Shown piece by piece: positions 22,611-31,843 of a stretch of 64,000 nucleotides of DNA; position 1 is the stretch's first letter; each line of letters starts with the position of its first letter. Origin of the DNA: ENR-C20 sp942493145 (GTDB taxonomy: Bacteria; Bacillota; Clostridia; Acetivibrionales; DTU013). Below the pieces are notes generated by a model, which did not search any database, was not told the origin of the DNA, and saw only the letters and a program-made list of their open reading frames with translations. Location of the stretch: positions 2,046,001-2,110,000 of the forward strand of contig OW818679.1 in assembly GCA_942493145.1 (NCBI GenBank), in the 5' to 3' direction. The position numbers and the translations under genes were made by a program.

Positions 22611-23228
22611 TTATACAACTCCCAACGCTCTCATTAATACTTCGTACATTTCAGGATCAGGAATCAGGAAAAAGTCGCCGACAATTTTTTCTTCACCTTC
22701 AGAAAACTCTGTTTCAATATAAAGCACTGTGTCTCCGACCTTTCCGAATTCTATGGCTGGCACACTGAGTATGGCACCTGCCATATCAATTGCCAGATGA
22801 GGTACAGATGGATATATTTTAAGGCCTGTTAATGTTGACATCGATGAAAGGTACGAACCAGCCAGTATATTTCCAATTTCCTTTAAGGCTGATATTTCCA
22901 TTTCATTGAATTGCGGTTCAGTACCCAAAGGAGATCCTACGATAAGATTTATGAGTGACCGTGCATTTCCCTCATTAAGGATGAACATGATACTCCCTGT
23001 CAGATCCCCTTCTACTTTTAGCAGAATCCCAACCACAGTTGATTCCGCATCACCGAGTATGTCTGTAACGCTCCTGAATTCAAGAATCTTGACCCTTGGA
23101 ACACCCATGTCAACCTTTTTGTTGATCATTTTGGCCAATGCAGTAGCTGCATTACCCGCCCCGATATTTCCGATTTCCCTTAATACATCCAGCTGAATGT
23201 TGTTCAAATCGTCTATACCCTTACTCAT
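22611..23228 (-). CDS. cheC: CheY-P phosphatase CheC
   Basis: CheC removes phosphate from CheY-P and acts with CheD in chemotaxis adaptation. The 205-residue protein has two copies of the phosphatase motif: REIGNIGAGNAATALA (near 15-30) and KEIGNILAGSYLSSMS (near 115-130). Each has the Glu and Asn of the CheC/CheX/FliY family. The spacing and length match CheC rather than CheX. Confidence 0.93.
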   Translation of the reverse strand: MSKGIDDLNNIQLDVLREIGNIGAGNAATALAKMINKKVDMGVPRVKILEFRSVTDILGDAESTVVGILLKVEGDLTGSIMFILNEGNARSLINLIVGSPLGTEPQFNEMEISALKEIGNILAGSYLSSMSTLTGLKIYPSVPHLAIDMAGAILSVPAIEFGKVGDTVLYIETEFSEGEEKIVGDFFLIPDPEMYEVLMRALGVV

Positions 23229-23285
23229 AAATCAATTCTCCTGTTATTTATTCCTTAATGAATTCTTAATCCCAATGACTTACAA

Positions 23286-23732
23286 TCAATTAAATATAAA
23301 GCATTTTTCCAGATTCAACAGTGTAACTATCCTTTGATCAATCTTGCCGACGCCCATAAGATAGTCCTGGGTAAGCGATGTGCTCAGTCCTGTAATGCTT
23401 TCGATGGACTCCTCGCCAAATTCAACCACTTCATTTACTGCATCAACGATAAAGCCAATGGTAGTCTCTTCGATCTTTACGATAATAACCCTGGTATCCT
23501 CGGTGTAATCAATCTGCGGAAGTGAAAACTTGGTCCTCATGTCTATGATGGGTATGATTTCACCCCTGAGATTAATAACACCTTTGATATATTTCTCAGT
23601 TTTGGGGACCCTGGTAATTTTGTTTTCCATTTCATTTATTGTCGAAATCTTCTGGATATCCACACCGTATTCTTCTTTTCCAAGCTTGAAAACAAGATAT
23701 TTTTTTGTCTCTTCAATCCTTATTTCATCCAT
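23286..23732 (-). CDS. cheW: Chemotaxis coupling protein CheW
   Basis: CheW links chemoreceptors to the kinase CheA. The product of about 148 residues is one CheW (SH3-like) domain: KYLVFKLGKEEYGVDIQKIS, VINLRGEIIPIIDMR and DAVNEVVEFGEESIE. The frame is open to 23771 and overlaps cheA, but GGAGG is 8 bases before the ATG at 23732 (MDEIRIEE), so I choose that start. ATG at 23738 is too close to the ribosome site. Confidence 0.93.
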   Translation of the reverse strand: MDEIRIEETKKYLVFKLGKEEYGVDIQKISTINEMENKITRVPKTEKYIKGVINLRGEIIPIIDMRTKFSLPQIDYTEDTRVIIVKIEETTIGFIVDAVNEVVEFGEESIESITGLSTSLTQDYLMGVGKIDQRIVTLLNLEKCFIFN

Positions 23733-23745
23733 ATCCATCGCCTCC

Positions 23746-25833
23746 CTATTGTACAATTGAGTTGATATCAAGTATCAATGCAACATTGCCATCACCGAGG
23801 ATGGTTGCGCTGCTTATTATCTTTATACCGGACAGGAATTTGCCAAGTGACTTCTGAACAACTTCCTGCTGGCCGATTATACGATCGACAACAAGGCCTG
23901 ACAATCTGTCTCCCTTTTTAACTATTACTATTTTCAGAGTCTTTTCAGAAACATCGTCAGGCGATGTTGGAACATCAAGCACATTCTTCAGCCTGATTAT
24001 CGGTATGACACTGTTTCTGTACAGGATGACTTCCTGTTTTTGTACCATCTGGATATCTTCCGGTTTTATGCTTATGATCTGGTTGATTGAACTCAACTGT
24101 AACGCATATTTTTCATTACCTACTACAACCATGAGTGCCTGTATGATGGCCAGTGTAAGCGGCAGCCTGATGATGAACCTGCTTCCCTTGCCCTGCTCGG
24201 TTTCAACTTCTACAGCACCGCCAAGATTGGCAATCTTGGTTTTTACTACATCCAACCCTACGCCCCTGCCGGAAAGGCCTGTAATCTTGTCAGCCGTACT
24301 GAAGCTTGGCTTGAACAGGAAATCTATTATATCCTTTTTGGATAGGCCTTCAGCTTGTTGTTTGTCAATGAGTCCCTTTTCAATTGCCTTCTTTTTAACC
24401 TTTTCAATACTTATTCCCTGACCGTCTTCTTCAACTTCTATCACAACATTATTTCCATCCTGATATGCCCTCAGGTATATGTTTCCGGCCTCAGGCTTGC
24501 CCAGCTCCCTGCGTTTTTCGGTAGATTCAATTCCATGATCCACTGCATTCCTGAGAAGATGGATCAATGGATCGCCTATTTCATCTATAACCGTTCTATC
24601 AAGTTCAGTTTCTTCACCTGACATCGTAAGGACAACTTCTTTTCCGACTTCCTTTGATATATCCCTGATCATCCTTGGGAAACGGTTGAACACTGTTTCA
24701 ACAGGAACCATTCTTACCTTCATGACTGCATCGTGAAGATTTGAAGTTATTCTTTCAAGGTACTCGACAGCTTCAACATAATTCGGTGTGCGCTCGATAC
24801 CTTCAAGACCTTCCAGCCTGGTCTTCTGAATAATCAATTCGCTGACAAGGTTCATGAGGATATCCAGTCTCTCAATATCAACTCTCACTGTCTTGCCAGT
24901 CTTTGTTTTCTTGGCGGTGCTATCATCCCTGGATTGTATATTCTCAACCTCAACCTCTGTAACAGGTGTGATATCCATAGCATTTATTTCAGTAGCGTTG
25001 TTTTGAGGAGTCTGGTTCTTTTCTTCTCCTGCAGCTTTTATTTCATCTGCCGATTGAGGCATTATCTGGTTTATGATAACCTCATGGACTTCAGATATAG
25101 AATTTATTTCTTTATTAAAGAGCTCCGCGTCCAGTTTTGAGATTACAACAACTGTGAACTCATAATCGAATTTTTCATCTTCAATATCCTCGACTTTGGG
25201 TTCTGATTTGATGATTTCAGAATACTTTTCAAGTGTTTTGAATATTATGAACGACCTTGCCGCTTTCAGTACACAGGAACTGTTAAGTACGATAGTTATC
25301 TGGAATGCCTTGTTTCCTGATTCAGATGCCTTGTTTATTACATTTAAGTCGTATTGGTTCATGACAACCCTTCGCATGGAATTACTTTCTTCAGCAACTG
25401 CTGAAGATTTTTCCACTGCTTGTACTTCCTTCGGGGCTTCTTCCTGCATACCACTTTTATTTACATCAGAAAGTGCGGTTATTATGCTCTGATACTCTTC
25501 CACTCCTTCATTACTTGTTTCAATGATTTTGTTGGAATAATTCTCCAGGGCATCAAGGCACTTGAATAGCAGATCTATCAGTTTGGTTGTAACTTTTATT
25601 TCATTACTGCGCAGAGAATGCAAAACATTCTCCATTTCATGGGTAAGCTTGGACATCCGTGTGAACCCCATTGTACCGGACATACCTTTCAGAGTGTGGG
25701 CTACCCTGAATATCTCATTCAAACAGGCACTGTCGTCCGGCTTTTTTTCCAGCTGAAGCAGGGATTGATTGAGACCCTGTAAATGCTCTTTTGTTTCTTC
25801 GATGAAAATCTCTAGATATTGACTCATGTCCAT
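23746..25833 (-). CDS. cheA: Chemotaxis histidine kinase CheA
   Basis: CheA autophosphorylates and passes phosphate to CheY and CheB. The 695-residue protein has the full domain order. P1 is the HPt domain with VAHTLKGMSGTMGF (phospho-His near 46). P2 is the CheY-binding part (about 175-260). P3 is dimerisation (VRVDIERLDILMNLVSELI, near 320). P4 is the ATPase (HLLRNAVDHGIES, then GQGIS and GRGVGLDVVKT). P5 is the CheW-like C terminus. The start ATG follows GGGGGTG. It lies 1 base downstream of cheB. Confidence 0.96.
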   Translation of the reverse strand: MDMSQYLEIFIEETKEHLQGLNQSLLQLEKKPDDSACLNEIFRVAHTLKGMSGTMGFTRMSKLTHEMENVLHSLRSNEIKVTTKLIDLLFKCLDALENYSNKIIETSNEGVEEYQSIITALSDVNKSGMQEEAPKEVQAVEKSSAVAEESNSMRRVVMNQYDLNVINKASESGNKAFQITIVLNSSCVLKAARSFIIFKTLEKYSEIIKSEPKVEDIEDEKFDYEFTVVVISKLDAELFNKEINSISEVHEVIINQIMPQSADEIKAAGEEKNQTPQNNATEINAMDITPVTEVEVENIQSRDDSTAKKTKTGKTVRVDIERLDILMNLVSELIIQKTRLEGLEGIERTPNYVEAVEYLERITSNLHDAVMKVRMVPVETVFNRFPRMIRDISKEVGKEVVLTMSGEETELDRTVIDEIGDPLIHLLRNAVDHGIESTEKRRELGKPEAGNIYLRAYQDGNNVVIEVEEDGQGISIEKVKKKAIEKGLIDKQQAEGLSKKDIIDFLFKPSFSTADKITGLSGRGVGLDVVKTKIANLGGAVEVETEQGKGSRFIIRLPLTLAIIQALMVVVGNEKYALQLSSINQIISIKPEDIQMVQKQEVILYRNSVIPIIRLKNVLDVPTSPDDVSEKTLKIVIVKKGDRLSGLVVDRIIGQQEVVQKSLGKFLSGIKIISSATILGDGNVALILDINSIVQ

Positions 25834-25834
25834 A

Positions 25835-26893
25835 TTAATACACCCCCAAGTTTTTCACTATTTCGTCAGCAATTTTTTTCAGTGGGACAACTGAGTCCAC
25901 AATTCCTGTGAGCGCAGCAGCCCTGGGCATTCCGTATACAACACAGGATTTTTCATCCTGAGATATAATAAAACCTTTATTGCTCGTCTTTATATTTTTA
26001 ATACCCTCAGAGCCATCAGAGCCCATTCCGGTCATTATTACCGCAATAACATTCGAGAATCCTGTTTTTGCTACAGCATTCATCATAACATTGACTGCAG
26101 GTCTGTGCCCCCCTGCCGGCGGATCCTTCGTGAGGATAATCTTTAATCCTGTTCCTTCAGTGCCGCCTACAGTCATATGATAATCACCTGGTGCCACATA
26201 TGCCATCCCAGGTTTGATTGTATCCCCATCCTCAGCTTCCTTGACAGTAAGTTCGCTCAAAATGTTCAATCTTTCTGCGAGAGATTTCGTAAAGCCAGGA
26301 GGCATATGCTGGACTATGAGTATTGCTGCGGGTATATCTCCAGGTATTAATGGAATTACTTCCTGCAAGGCTTTGGGACCACCGGTCGATGTGCCTATGG
26401 CTATAACCGTTTTCAATGTGTTGCTTTTTACAGGAGATACTTTTTTATATTGCCTGATTTCCGTTTTCTCTAATGTCGTACTGCTTTTCTTAATGGCCTT
26501 GGCCATTTTTATTTTATCTATAATTTCCTGTTTTTTCTCATCTCCGGTTATATCAAACAAACCTGTCGGTTTTGTTACGAAGTCGATTGCTCCTGCAGCC
26601 AGAGAATCAAGTGTCATGTTTGCTCCGCTCTTTGTATGGCTGCTGAGCATCAGTACACGGGCTCCTGTTACTTTCTGAAGCTCCTTAAGGCATGTAAGTC
26701 CGTCCATCACAGGCATTTCTACATCAAGGGTGATGACATCAGGATTGAGGGTTTTAGCTTTTTCAAGTGCTTCTTTCCCATCCTTAGCGGTACCTACAAT
26801 TTTGATTTCTCCGGACGACTCAAGTATGTCCGAAATCACCTTGCGCATAAAGGCTGAATCATCGACTACAAGTACTTTTATAGTATCTACCAC
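25835..26893 (-). CDS. cheB: Chemotaxis methylesterase/response regulator CheB
   Basis: CheB removes methyl groups from receptors and deamidates them. The 352-residue protein has a receiver domain (VLVVDDSAFMRKVISDIL; phospho-Asp in VITLDVEMPVMDG near 56) and a methylesterase domain with GTSTGGPKAL (Ser), QHMPPGFT (His) and MTGMGSDG (Asp). The start is GTG at 26893, just after the PilZ gene stop. The partner methyltransferase cheR is not in this window. Confidence 0.95.
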   Translation of the reverse strand: MVDTIKVLVVDDSAFMRKVISDILESSGEIKIVGTAKDGKEALEKAKTLNPDVITLDVEMPVMDGLTCLKELQKVTGARVLMLSSHTKSGANMTLDSLAAGAIDFVTKPTGLFDITGDEKKQEIIDKIKMAKAIKKSSTTLEKTEIRQYKKVSPVKSNTLKTVIAIGTSTGGPKALQEVIPLIPGDIPAAILIVQHMPPGFTKSLAERLNILSELTVKEAEDGDTIKPGMAYVAPGDYHMTVGGTEGTGLKIILTKDPPAGGHRPAVNVMMNAVAKTGFSNVIAVIMTGMGSDGSEGIKNIKTSNKGFIISQDEKSCVVYGMPRAAALTGIVDSVVPLKKIADEIVKNLGVY

Positions 26894-26894
26894 G

Positions 26895-27587
26895 TTAAAT
26901 CAATCCTTTTTTACGTAATTTGATTTGTTCTCTGAAAATAAACTTAACAACTGCCTCTCTGTCTGAATCATTAATTTTTACATATGATATTCCGGCTGTA
27001 TACTTGAACCTGCTTTCCAGGTCGCAATGTTCATTCCGGATTACTCTGCCCATTAAAGTGACCTTTTTAGATTCATCGGTTGATATCTCACATTCGATGA
27101 GTTTACCGTATTCGATTTTTTCTTCAAGAAGGAGACATAAACCACCACCGCTAAGATTGCATGCTATCGTGTTTTTATATCTGATCTCCGTATTGAAAGC
27201 TTCATTCATTGTTTCAACAATCCTGTACTTCACAGGCAGGGAACAACCGAGTCTGTAAAATCTCCTTCTTTGAACCCTTTCAATCTCGCCTTTGAATTCA
27301 ACCTTAAGCATCGCAATTCTTTCGACAGTTTCACGACCGATGACTTGAGCCTTAAAAGTATATAACTGGAATTCTTCTTCAACTTTCTTTATGAAATAGA
27401 CATTCATCACGACACCCAGATGCAATGGATATATAACACCTTCCTTTATAGGTGCAGCAATCATGATGTATTTATCGTCAATGACCCATTCAAACTCACT
27501 GACTAAATACTTATCAAGGCTTATTCCATCCTCGTTGTAGGGTTCCAGTTCCAACTTTGTGCCTATTTCCAATTCGGTAATTTTCAT
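26895..27587 (-). CDS. YcgR-like PilZ-domain c-di-GMP receptor
   Basis: The 230-residue protein has an N-terminal YcgR-like beta-barrel (about 1-95) and a C-terminal PilZ domain. The PilZ c-di-GMP motif is present as QRRRFYRLGCSLPV near residue 107 and NLSGGGLCLL near 145 (an NxSxxG version of the usual DxSxxG). Proteins of this type bind c-di-GMP and slow the flagellar motor (YcgR, Bacillus YpfA). Here it is inside the fla/che operon, between flhG and cheB, so a motility brake is likely. Confidence 0.88.
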   Translation of the reverse strand: MKITELEIGTKLELEPYNEDGISLDKYLVSEFEWVIDDKYIMIAAPIKEGVIYPLHLGVVMNVYFIKKVEEEFQLYTFKAQVIGRETVERIAMLKVEFKGEIERVQRRRFYRLGCSLPVKYRIVETMNEAFNTEIRYKNTIACNLSGGGLCLLLEEKIEYGKLIECEISTDESKKVTLMGRVIRNEHCDLESRFKYTAGISYVKINDSDREAVVKFIFREQIKLRKKGLI

Positions 27588-27627
27588 TAATTACCCCCTG
27601 AAGAAATTTATGTGAAAACATATTACC

Positions 27628-28539
27628 TTAAGCCTTCATATACCCAACCAGTCTGTTAATAAACGCTTTGATACCGATATTTTGAGTGAAATTGACAGTT
27701 TCTGCGCTATCTATAAGCTTGGTGGATAATTCAAAGATATTCCTTGCTGCCTGGCTTTTGGGATAACTAATAGTAAATGGCGATTGCTGCTTTACTGCTT
27801 TGACAACAGCATCATCATTTAATATGTAACCTACTGGCTCAAGTTTAAGACTCAAAAACCTGTCTGCAACGAGTACAAGCTTATTGAGTATGTCATCCGC
27901 CTCGTTCACATTTTCCGCCCTGTTTACTACCACTTTTATTTTCTTGTCCCTGTCCCTGTTTGATACCATTTTTATCATTGCATAGGCATCAGTTATCGAT
28001 GTCGGTTCAGGAGTCGTTACAAGGAGCACTTCATCCGCAGCCATTACCAGGCTCATTACATTTTCTGACAGGCCTGCTCCGGTATCGACGATTATTATAT
28101 CCGCTATCCTGTCAAGAAGTGCCATGTTGTCAATGAATTTCATAACCTGAGGCAGGTCCATTTTTACCAATTCTTCAACACCTGAACCACCTGATATGAA
28201 TTTAGTGTTTTGTGGTCCGTCCGTCAATATTTCCAGAATGTTTTTCTTGTTTTTTATGACATCAAGCAATGTGAACTTTGGAATCAACCCAAAAAGCACA
28301 TCGATGTTTGCGAGTCCAAAATCGGCATCAAGTATGACAACCTTATAGCCTTGCTGACTTAAAGCAATTGCAAGGTTAATGGTTATATTGGTCTTACCGA
28401 CGCCACCTTTACCGCTGGTTACAGTTATTACCTTGGATGACCGCCTGACCGGTTGGACGGTTTGCGATGCCTGGTAGACCGCCTGCTTCATTTTCAGATT
28501 GTCTATTACCTGTCTCAGCTTTTCCGCCTGATCGTTCAT
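27628..28539 (-). CDS. flhG: MinD-like ATPase FlhG (YlxH)
   Basis: FlhG is a ParA/MinD-type ATPase that controls flagellar number and placement together with FlhF. The 303-residue protein has the deviant Walker A TSGKGGVGKTNITINLA near residue 42, the switch DADFGLANIDVLFG and a C-terminal amphipathic tail (IKAFINRLVGYM). An N-terminal QVIDNLKMKQAVYQ stretch resembles the part that activates the FlhF GTPase. Its start codon overlaps the flhF stop (TAATG), so the two are coupled. Confidence 0.93.
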   Translation of the reverse strand: MNDQAEKLRQVIDNLKMKQAVYQASQTVQPVRRSSKVITVTSGKGGVGKTNITINLAIALSQQGYKVVILDADFGLANIDVLFGLIPKFTLLDVIKNKKNILEILTDGPQNTKFISGGSGVEELVKMDLPQVMKFIDNMALLDRIADIIIVDTGAGLSENVMSLVMAADEVLLVTTPEPTSITDAYAMIKMVSNRDRDKKIKVVVNRAENVNEADDILNKLVLVADRFLSLKLEPVGYILNDDAVVKAVKQQSPFTISYPKSQAARNIFELSTKLIDSAETVNFTQNIGIKAFINRLVGYMKA

Positions 28540-29693
28540 TAATTGATACTCCCTATCAGATTCTTTGATATTTTTTCTATATTTGCTACTTCGATATCAT
28601 CAGGCACATTTTGTCCATTTGTTATATATGAAAGCTTTTTACCTGTAAGATAGCGTACATTCAACACGATACCCATCACAGGAGCCTCATCAGTCTTTGT
28701 AAAGATAAGCTTGTAATCCTTAATGAAATCATACGCTCCAAGAATCTCCCTGCAATTGCGGATGCTGGTAGTGGCACTCATAACCAGATATACCTCATCA
28801 GCACCTGATGCACTTACCATAGCCTTGAGTTCCTCAAACTGGGTCTTGTTGTTATGACTCCTTCCGGCTGTATCTATAAGTATCAGATCCTTATCGGAAT
28901 GTTCTGCCACAGCGTCCCTGATATCAATAGGTGAATATGCTACAGATACTGGAATGCCCAGTATTTCTGCATAAGTCTTTAATTGTTCCACAGCTGCTAT
29001 CCTGTATGTGTCTGCTGTAATGAGACCTACATTCTTCTTATGGTTGAGCAGAAAATTTGCGGCAATTTTGGCCAGAGTGGTTGTTTTGCCTACGCCTGTC
29101 GGCCCTACAAATATTATAATTGTGGGTCCGCCAGTCTTTTTTAATTCAATAGTCTCTGCCTTACCAAGCAGTCCGGTCAAAATGCTGTAAAGCACATTTG
29201 CAGTTTCATTTACTCCACAGTTTTCTCCTGTTTTTGCAATAGCGCTTTCAACGACCTTCTTTGCTATATCCACTTCTACTTCATTTCTTACGAGATTATG
29301 ATAGAATATCTGTGCAATCCTGGGTGCATTATGGGTCCCTTCCTTTGGATGTACCTCAGCCGGTTTATCGCGGCTATCCAGCTTGTTGGATATTTTGATC
29401 AACATATCTTCCATGCTGTTGACTTTGTTTTCCAAAGAAGCAATTTTTCCGTCTTTTTCGCTATTAATTTCATTACTTTTTTCAATGGGATTTGGTTGAA
29501 CTTCCTGTGCCTTTTTGAGACTGTATTCGTCGATTGCGGCAAGAACTTCCACCATGGGCTTTGCAAATATTTTGAAAAGACCTTTTTGTCTGACTTTCCT
29601 CGTATTCAGTATAAGTGCATCGTTTCCCAGGTCCATTTTAACCTTCAAAATAGCTTCCTGGTTGTTTTTCGCAAGATAACGGCGTATCTTCAT
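28539..29693 (-). CDS. flhF: Flagellar biosynthesis SRP-type GTPase FlhF
   Basis: FlhF is an SRP-family GTPase that sets the site of flagellar assembly. The 384-residue protein has an N-terminal B domain (MKIRRYLAKNNQEAILKVK), a helical N domain and a G domain with GPTGVGKTTTLAKIA near 198, DTYRIAAVEQLKTYAEILG and DTAGRSHNN. The last two are typical of SRP GTPases. The start ATG at 29693 follows GGAGG. Confidence 0.94.
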   Translation of the reverse strand: MKIRRYLAKNNQEAILKVKMDLGNDALILNTRKVRQKGLFKIFAKPMVEVLAAIDEYSLKKAQEVQPNPIEKSNEINSEKDGKIASLENKVNSMEDMLIKISNKLDSRDKPAEVHPKEGTHNAPRIAQIFYHNLVRNEVEVDIAKKVVESAIAKTGENCGVNETANVLYSILTGLLGKAETIELKKTGGPTIIIFVGPTGVGKTTTLAKIAANFLLNHKKNVGLITADTYRIAAVEQLKTYAEILGIPVSVAYSPIDIRDAVAEHSDKDLILIDTAGRSHNNKTQFEELKAMVSASGADEVYLVMSATTSIRNCREILGAYDFIKDYKLIFTKTDEAPVMGIVLNVRYLTGKKLSYITNGQNVPDDIEVANIEKISKNLIGSIN

Positions 29694-29758
29694 GTTTTCC
29701 GTTACTCCTCCATTGCTTATGTCTTAATATTCGAGTATTTCCGTCATTCTTTATAATT

Positions 29759-29787
29759 ATAATATCATAAACGCCAAACATATACAA
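29759..29787 (-). promoter_or_regulatory. Possible internal promoter before flhF
   Basis: TTGTAT (29787-29782), a 17-base spacer and TATTAT (29764-29759) begin right after the flhA stop codon, 66 bases upstream of flhF. It is an AT-rich gap, so a chance match is possible. Confidence 0.35.
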
Positions 29788-31812
29788 TTATATGCTAATG
29801 ACTCCAATTGATTGAATTTCAAGGCTCGGGTCCAGTTCGTTGTAGGATAATACAACCAATCCGGGCAATATTTGGTCTGCCAGTTTCTTGAAATATAGCC
29901 TCACCACCGGAGAAGCCAGAACTATTGGCTGTTGCCCTAACTGCGTCAGCTTTTGAACCTGTTTTGACAGATTGTTCAGGATTGTGTTCGACACGCTTGG
30001 TTCAAGTGTTATGAACGATCCTGCCTCATTCTTCTGAACAGATTCCAATATGACCTGTTCAAGCTTGGGATCCAGTGTCAGTACATTAGATTTCGAATCG
30101 CTGAAGAACTTCTTGGATATTGCCCTTCCAAGAGCCTGCCTGACATATTCGGTCAGCATTTCCGTGTCATGGGTGATGGGCGCATAATCTGCAAGTGTTT
30201 CCAGAATGCTTACCATATCCCTTATTGAAACGGACTCCTTGAGAAGGTTTGCAAGTACCTTTTGAATCTCGCCCACACTCATGAGCTTGGGTATCAATTC
30301 ATCCACTATGACTGGGTAATTCTGCCTTATATTGTCTATGAGCACCTGGACTTCCTGTCTTCCCGTGAGCTCATGAGCGTACTTTTTGATTATTTCAGTC
30401 AGATGCGTTGCAATTATGGAAGGTGGGTCAACAACGGTATAACCCAGCATTTCCGCCTTGTCCCTCTGGGCTTCATTGAGCCACAGTGCAGGAAGGCCGA
30501 ATGCCGGTTCAGTAGTTTTTATTCCGTCCAATTCTTCTTCTATATGTCCGGGATTCATTGCAAGGAAGTGGTCCAGCACAAGCTCGCCATTTGCGACCTC
30601 TACGCCCTTTATCTTTATCTGGTATTCGTTTGGAGACAGTTGTATATTATCCCTTAGCCTGATTATAGGTACGATCATCCCTAGCTCAAGTGCAAGCTGC
30701 CTTCTTATCATAACCACCCTGTCAAGGAGGTCCCCACCCTGGTTGATATCAGCCAGCGGTATTACGCCGTAACCGAATTCCAGCTCTATAGGATCTACCT
30801 GCAGCAGTGTGACGACATTCTCCGGCCTGCGTATCTCTTCGACTTCATGCTCCTCGACTTTGACTTCAGCCTGCTTCTTTGCAGTCTTTTGCTGGTTGTT
30901 TATAGATATACCTATGAATATAAGAATTGCTGCCAGCAGTAAAAATGGTATGGGCGACAGAAATAATGCAAGTGCTACGCTCAGGCCTGCGGCAATGAAC
31001 ATGACGTTGGTGTTGCTGAAGATTTGTTTGACCATGTCCTGGCTGATATCTGAATCGGATGCGGCCCTGGTAACAATAAAGCTGGTAGCTGCAGAAATCA
31101 TTAATGCCGGAATCTGGCTGACCAGTCCGTCACCAATCGTAAGGATGGTATAATTTTCGAGTGCTACCGAAAGCTCTTCTCCTCTCATCACCATACCAAT
31201 TATCAAACCGCCGATGATGTTCAGGAAATTTATTATAATTCCGGCTATGGCGTCGTTTTTTACAAATTTACTGGCGCCGTCCATTGCGCCGTAGAAATCG
31301 GCTTCCCTCTGGATCTTCCTGCGTCGCTCCTTAGCCTCTGTTTCATTGATCAGGCCTGCATTCAGGTCGGCATCGATGGCTATCTGCTTTCCGGGCATTG
31401 CATCGAGTGTAAACCTTGCTGCTACCTCAGCGACCCTCTCGGAGCCCTTTGTGATAACTAGAAAGTTAACGATCATGATAATGAGGAATACTATAAAACC
31501 GACAACCAGGTTGTCACGGCCTACGAAACGACCGAAGCCCTCAATTACCTGTCCTGCTTCGCCTTCGCCAAGTATGAGCTTTGTTGCAGTAACGTTGAGG
31601 GATAGCCTGTACATTGTCGTTATGACAAGCAGTGAAGGAAATATGGACAGCTGCAATGGTTCCTTCAAATATATCGTATTAAGCAGGATGACTGCTGAAA
31701 ACACTATGTTTATTGCAAGTAATACGTCTAGCAGAAAATCTGGAATCGGCAATATGAATGTCAGAATGATACCGACAAATATTATTGGTACTGAAATGTC
31801 CTTTATTTTCAC
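29788..31812 (-). CDS. flhA: Flagellar export gate protein FlhA
   Basis: FlhA forms the nonameric ring of the flagellar type III export gate. The 674-residue protein has about eight membrane segments in the first 330 residues. The FHIPEP-family signature RRKIQREADFYGAMDGASKF lies near 160, and a large cytoplasmic domain with binding sites for chaperones makes up the C-terminal half. It lies between flhB and flhF as in Bacillus. Confidence 0.96.
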   Translation of the reverse strand: MKIKDISVPIIFVGIILTFILPIPDFLLDVLLAINIVFSAVILLNTIYLKEPLQLSIFPSLLVITTMYRLSLNVTATKLILGEGEAGQVIEGFGRFVGRDNLVVGFIVFLIIMIVNFLVITKGSERVAEVAARFTLDAMPGKQIAIDADLNAGLINETEAKERRRKIQREADFYGAMDGASKFVKNDAIAGIIINFLNIIGGLIIGMVMRGEELSVALENYTILTIGDGLVSQIPALMISAATSFIVTRAASDSDISQDMVKQIFSNTNVMFIAAGLSVALALFLSPIPFLLLAAILIFIGISINNQQKTAKKQAEVKVEEHEVEEIRRPENVVTLLQVDPIELEFGYGVIPLADINQGGDLLDRVVMIRRQLALELGMIVPIIRLRDNIQLSPNEYQIKIKGVEVANGELVLDHFLAMNPGHIEEELDGIKTTEPAFGLPALWLNEAQRDKAEMLGYTVVDPPSIIATHLTEIIKKYAHELTGRQEVQVLIDNIRQNYPVIVDELIPKLMSVGEIQKVLANLLKESVSIRDMVSILETLADYAPITHDTEMLTEYVRQALGRAISKKFFSDSKSNVLTLDPKLEQVILESVQKNEAGSFITLEPSVSNTILNNLSKQVQKLTQLGQQPIVLASPVVRLYFKKLADQILPGLVVLSYNELDPSLEIQSIGVISI

Positions 31813-31843
31813 TGGAATCCCTCCTTCCGTTGTTTTTCAGGTC

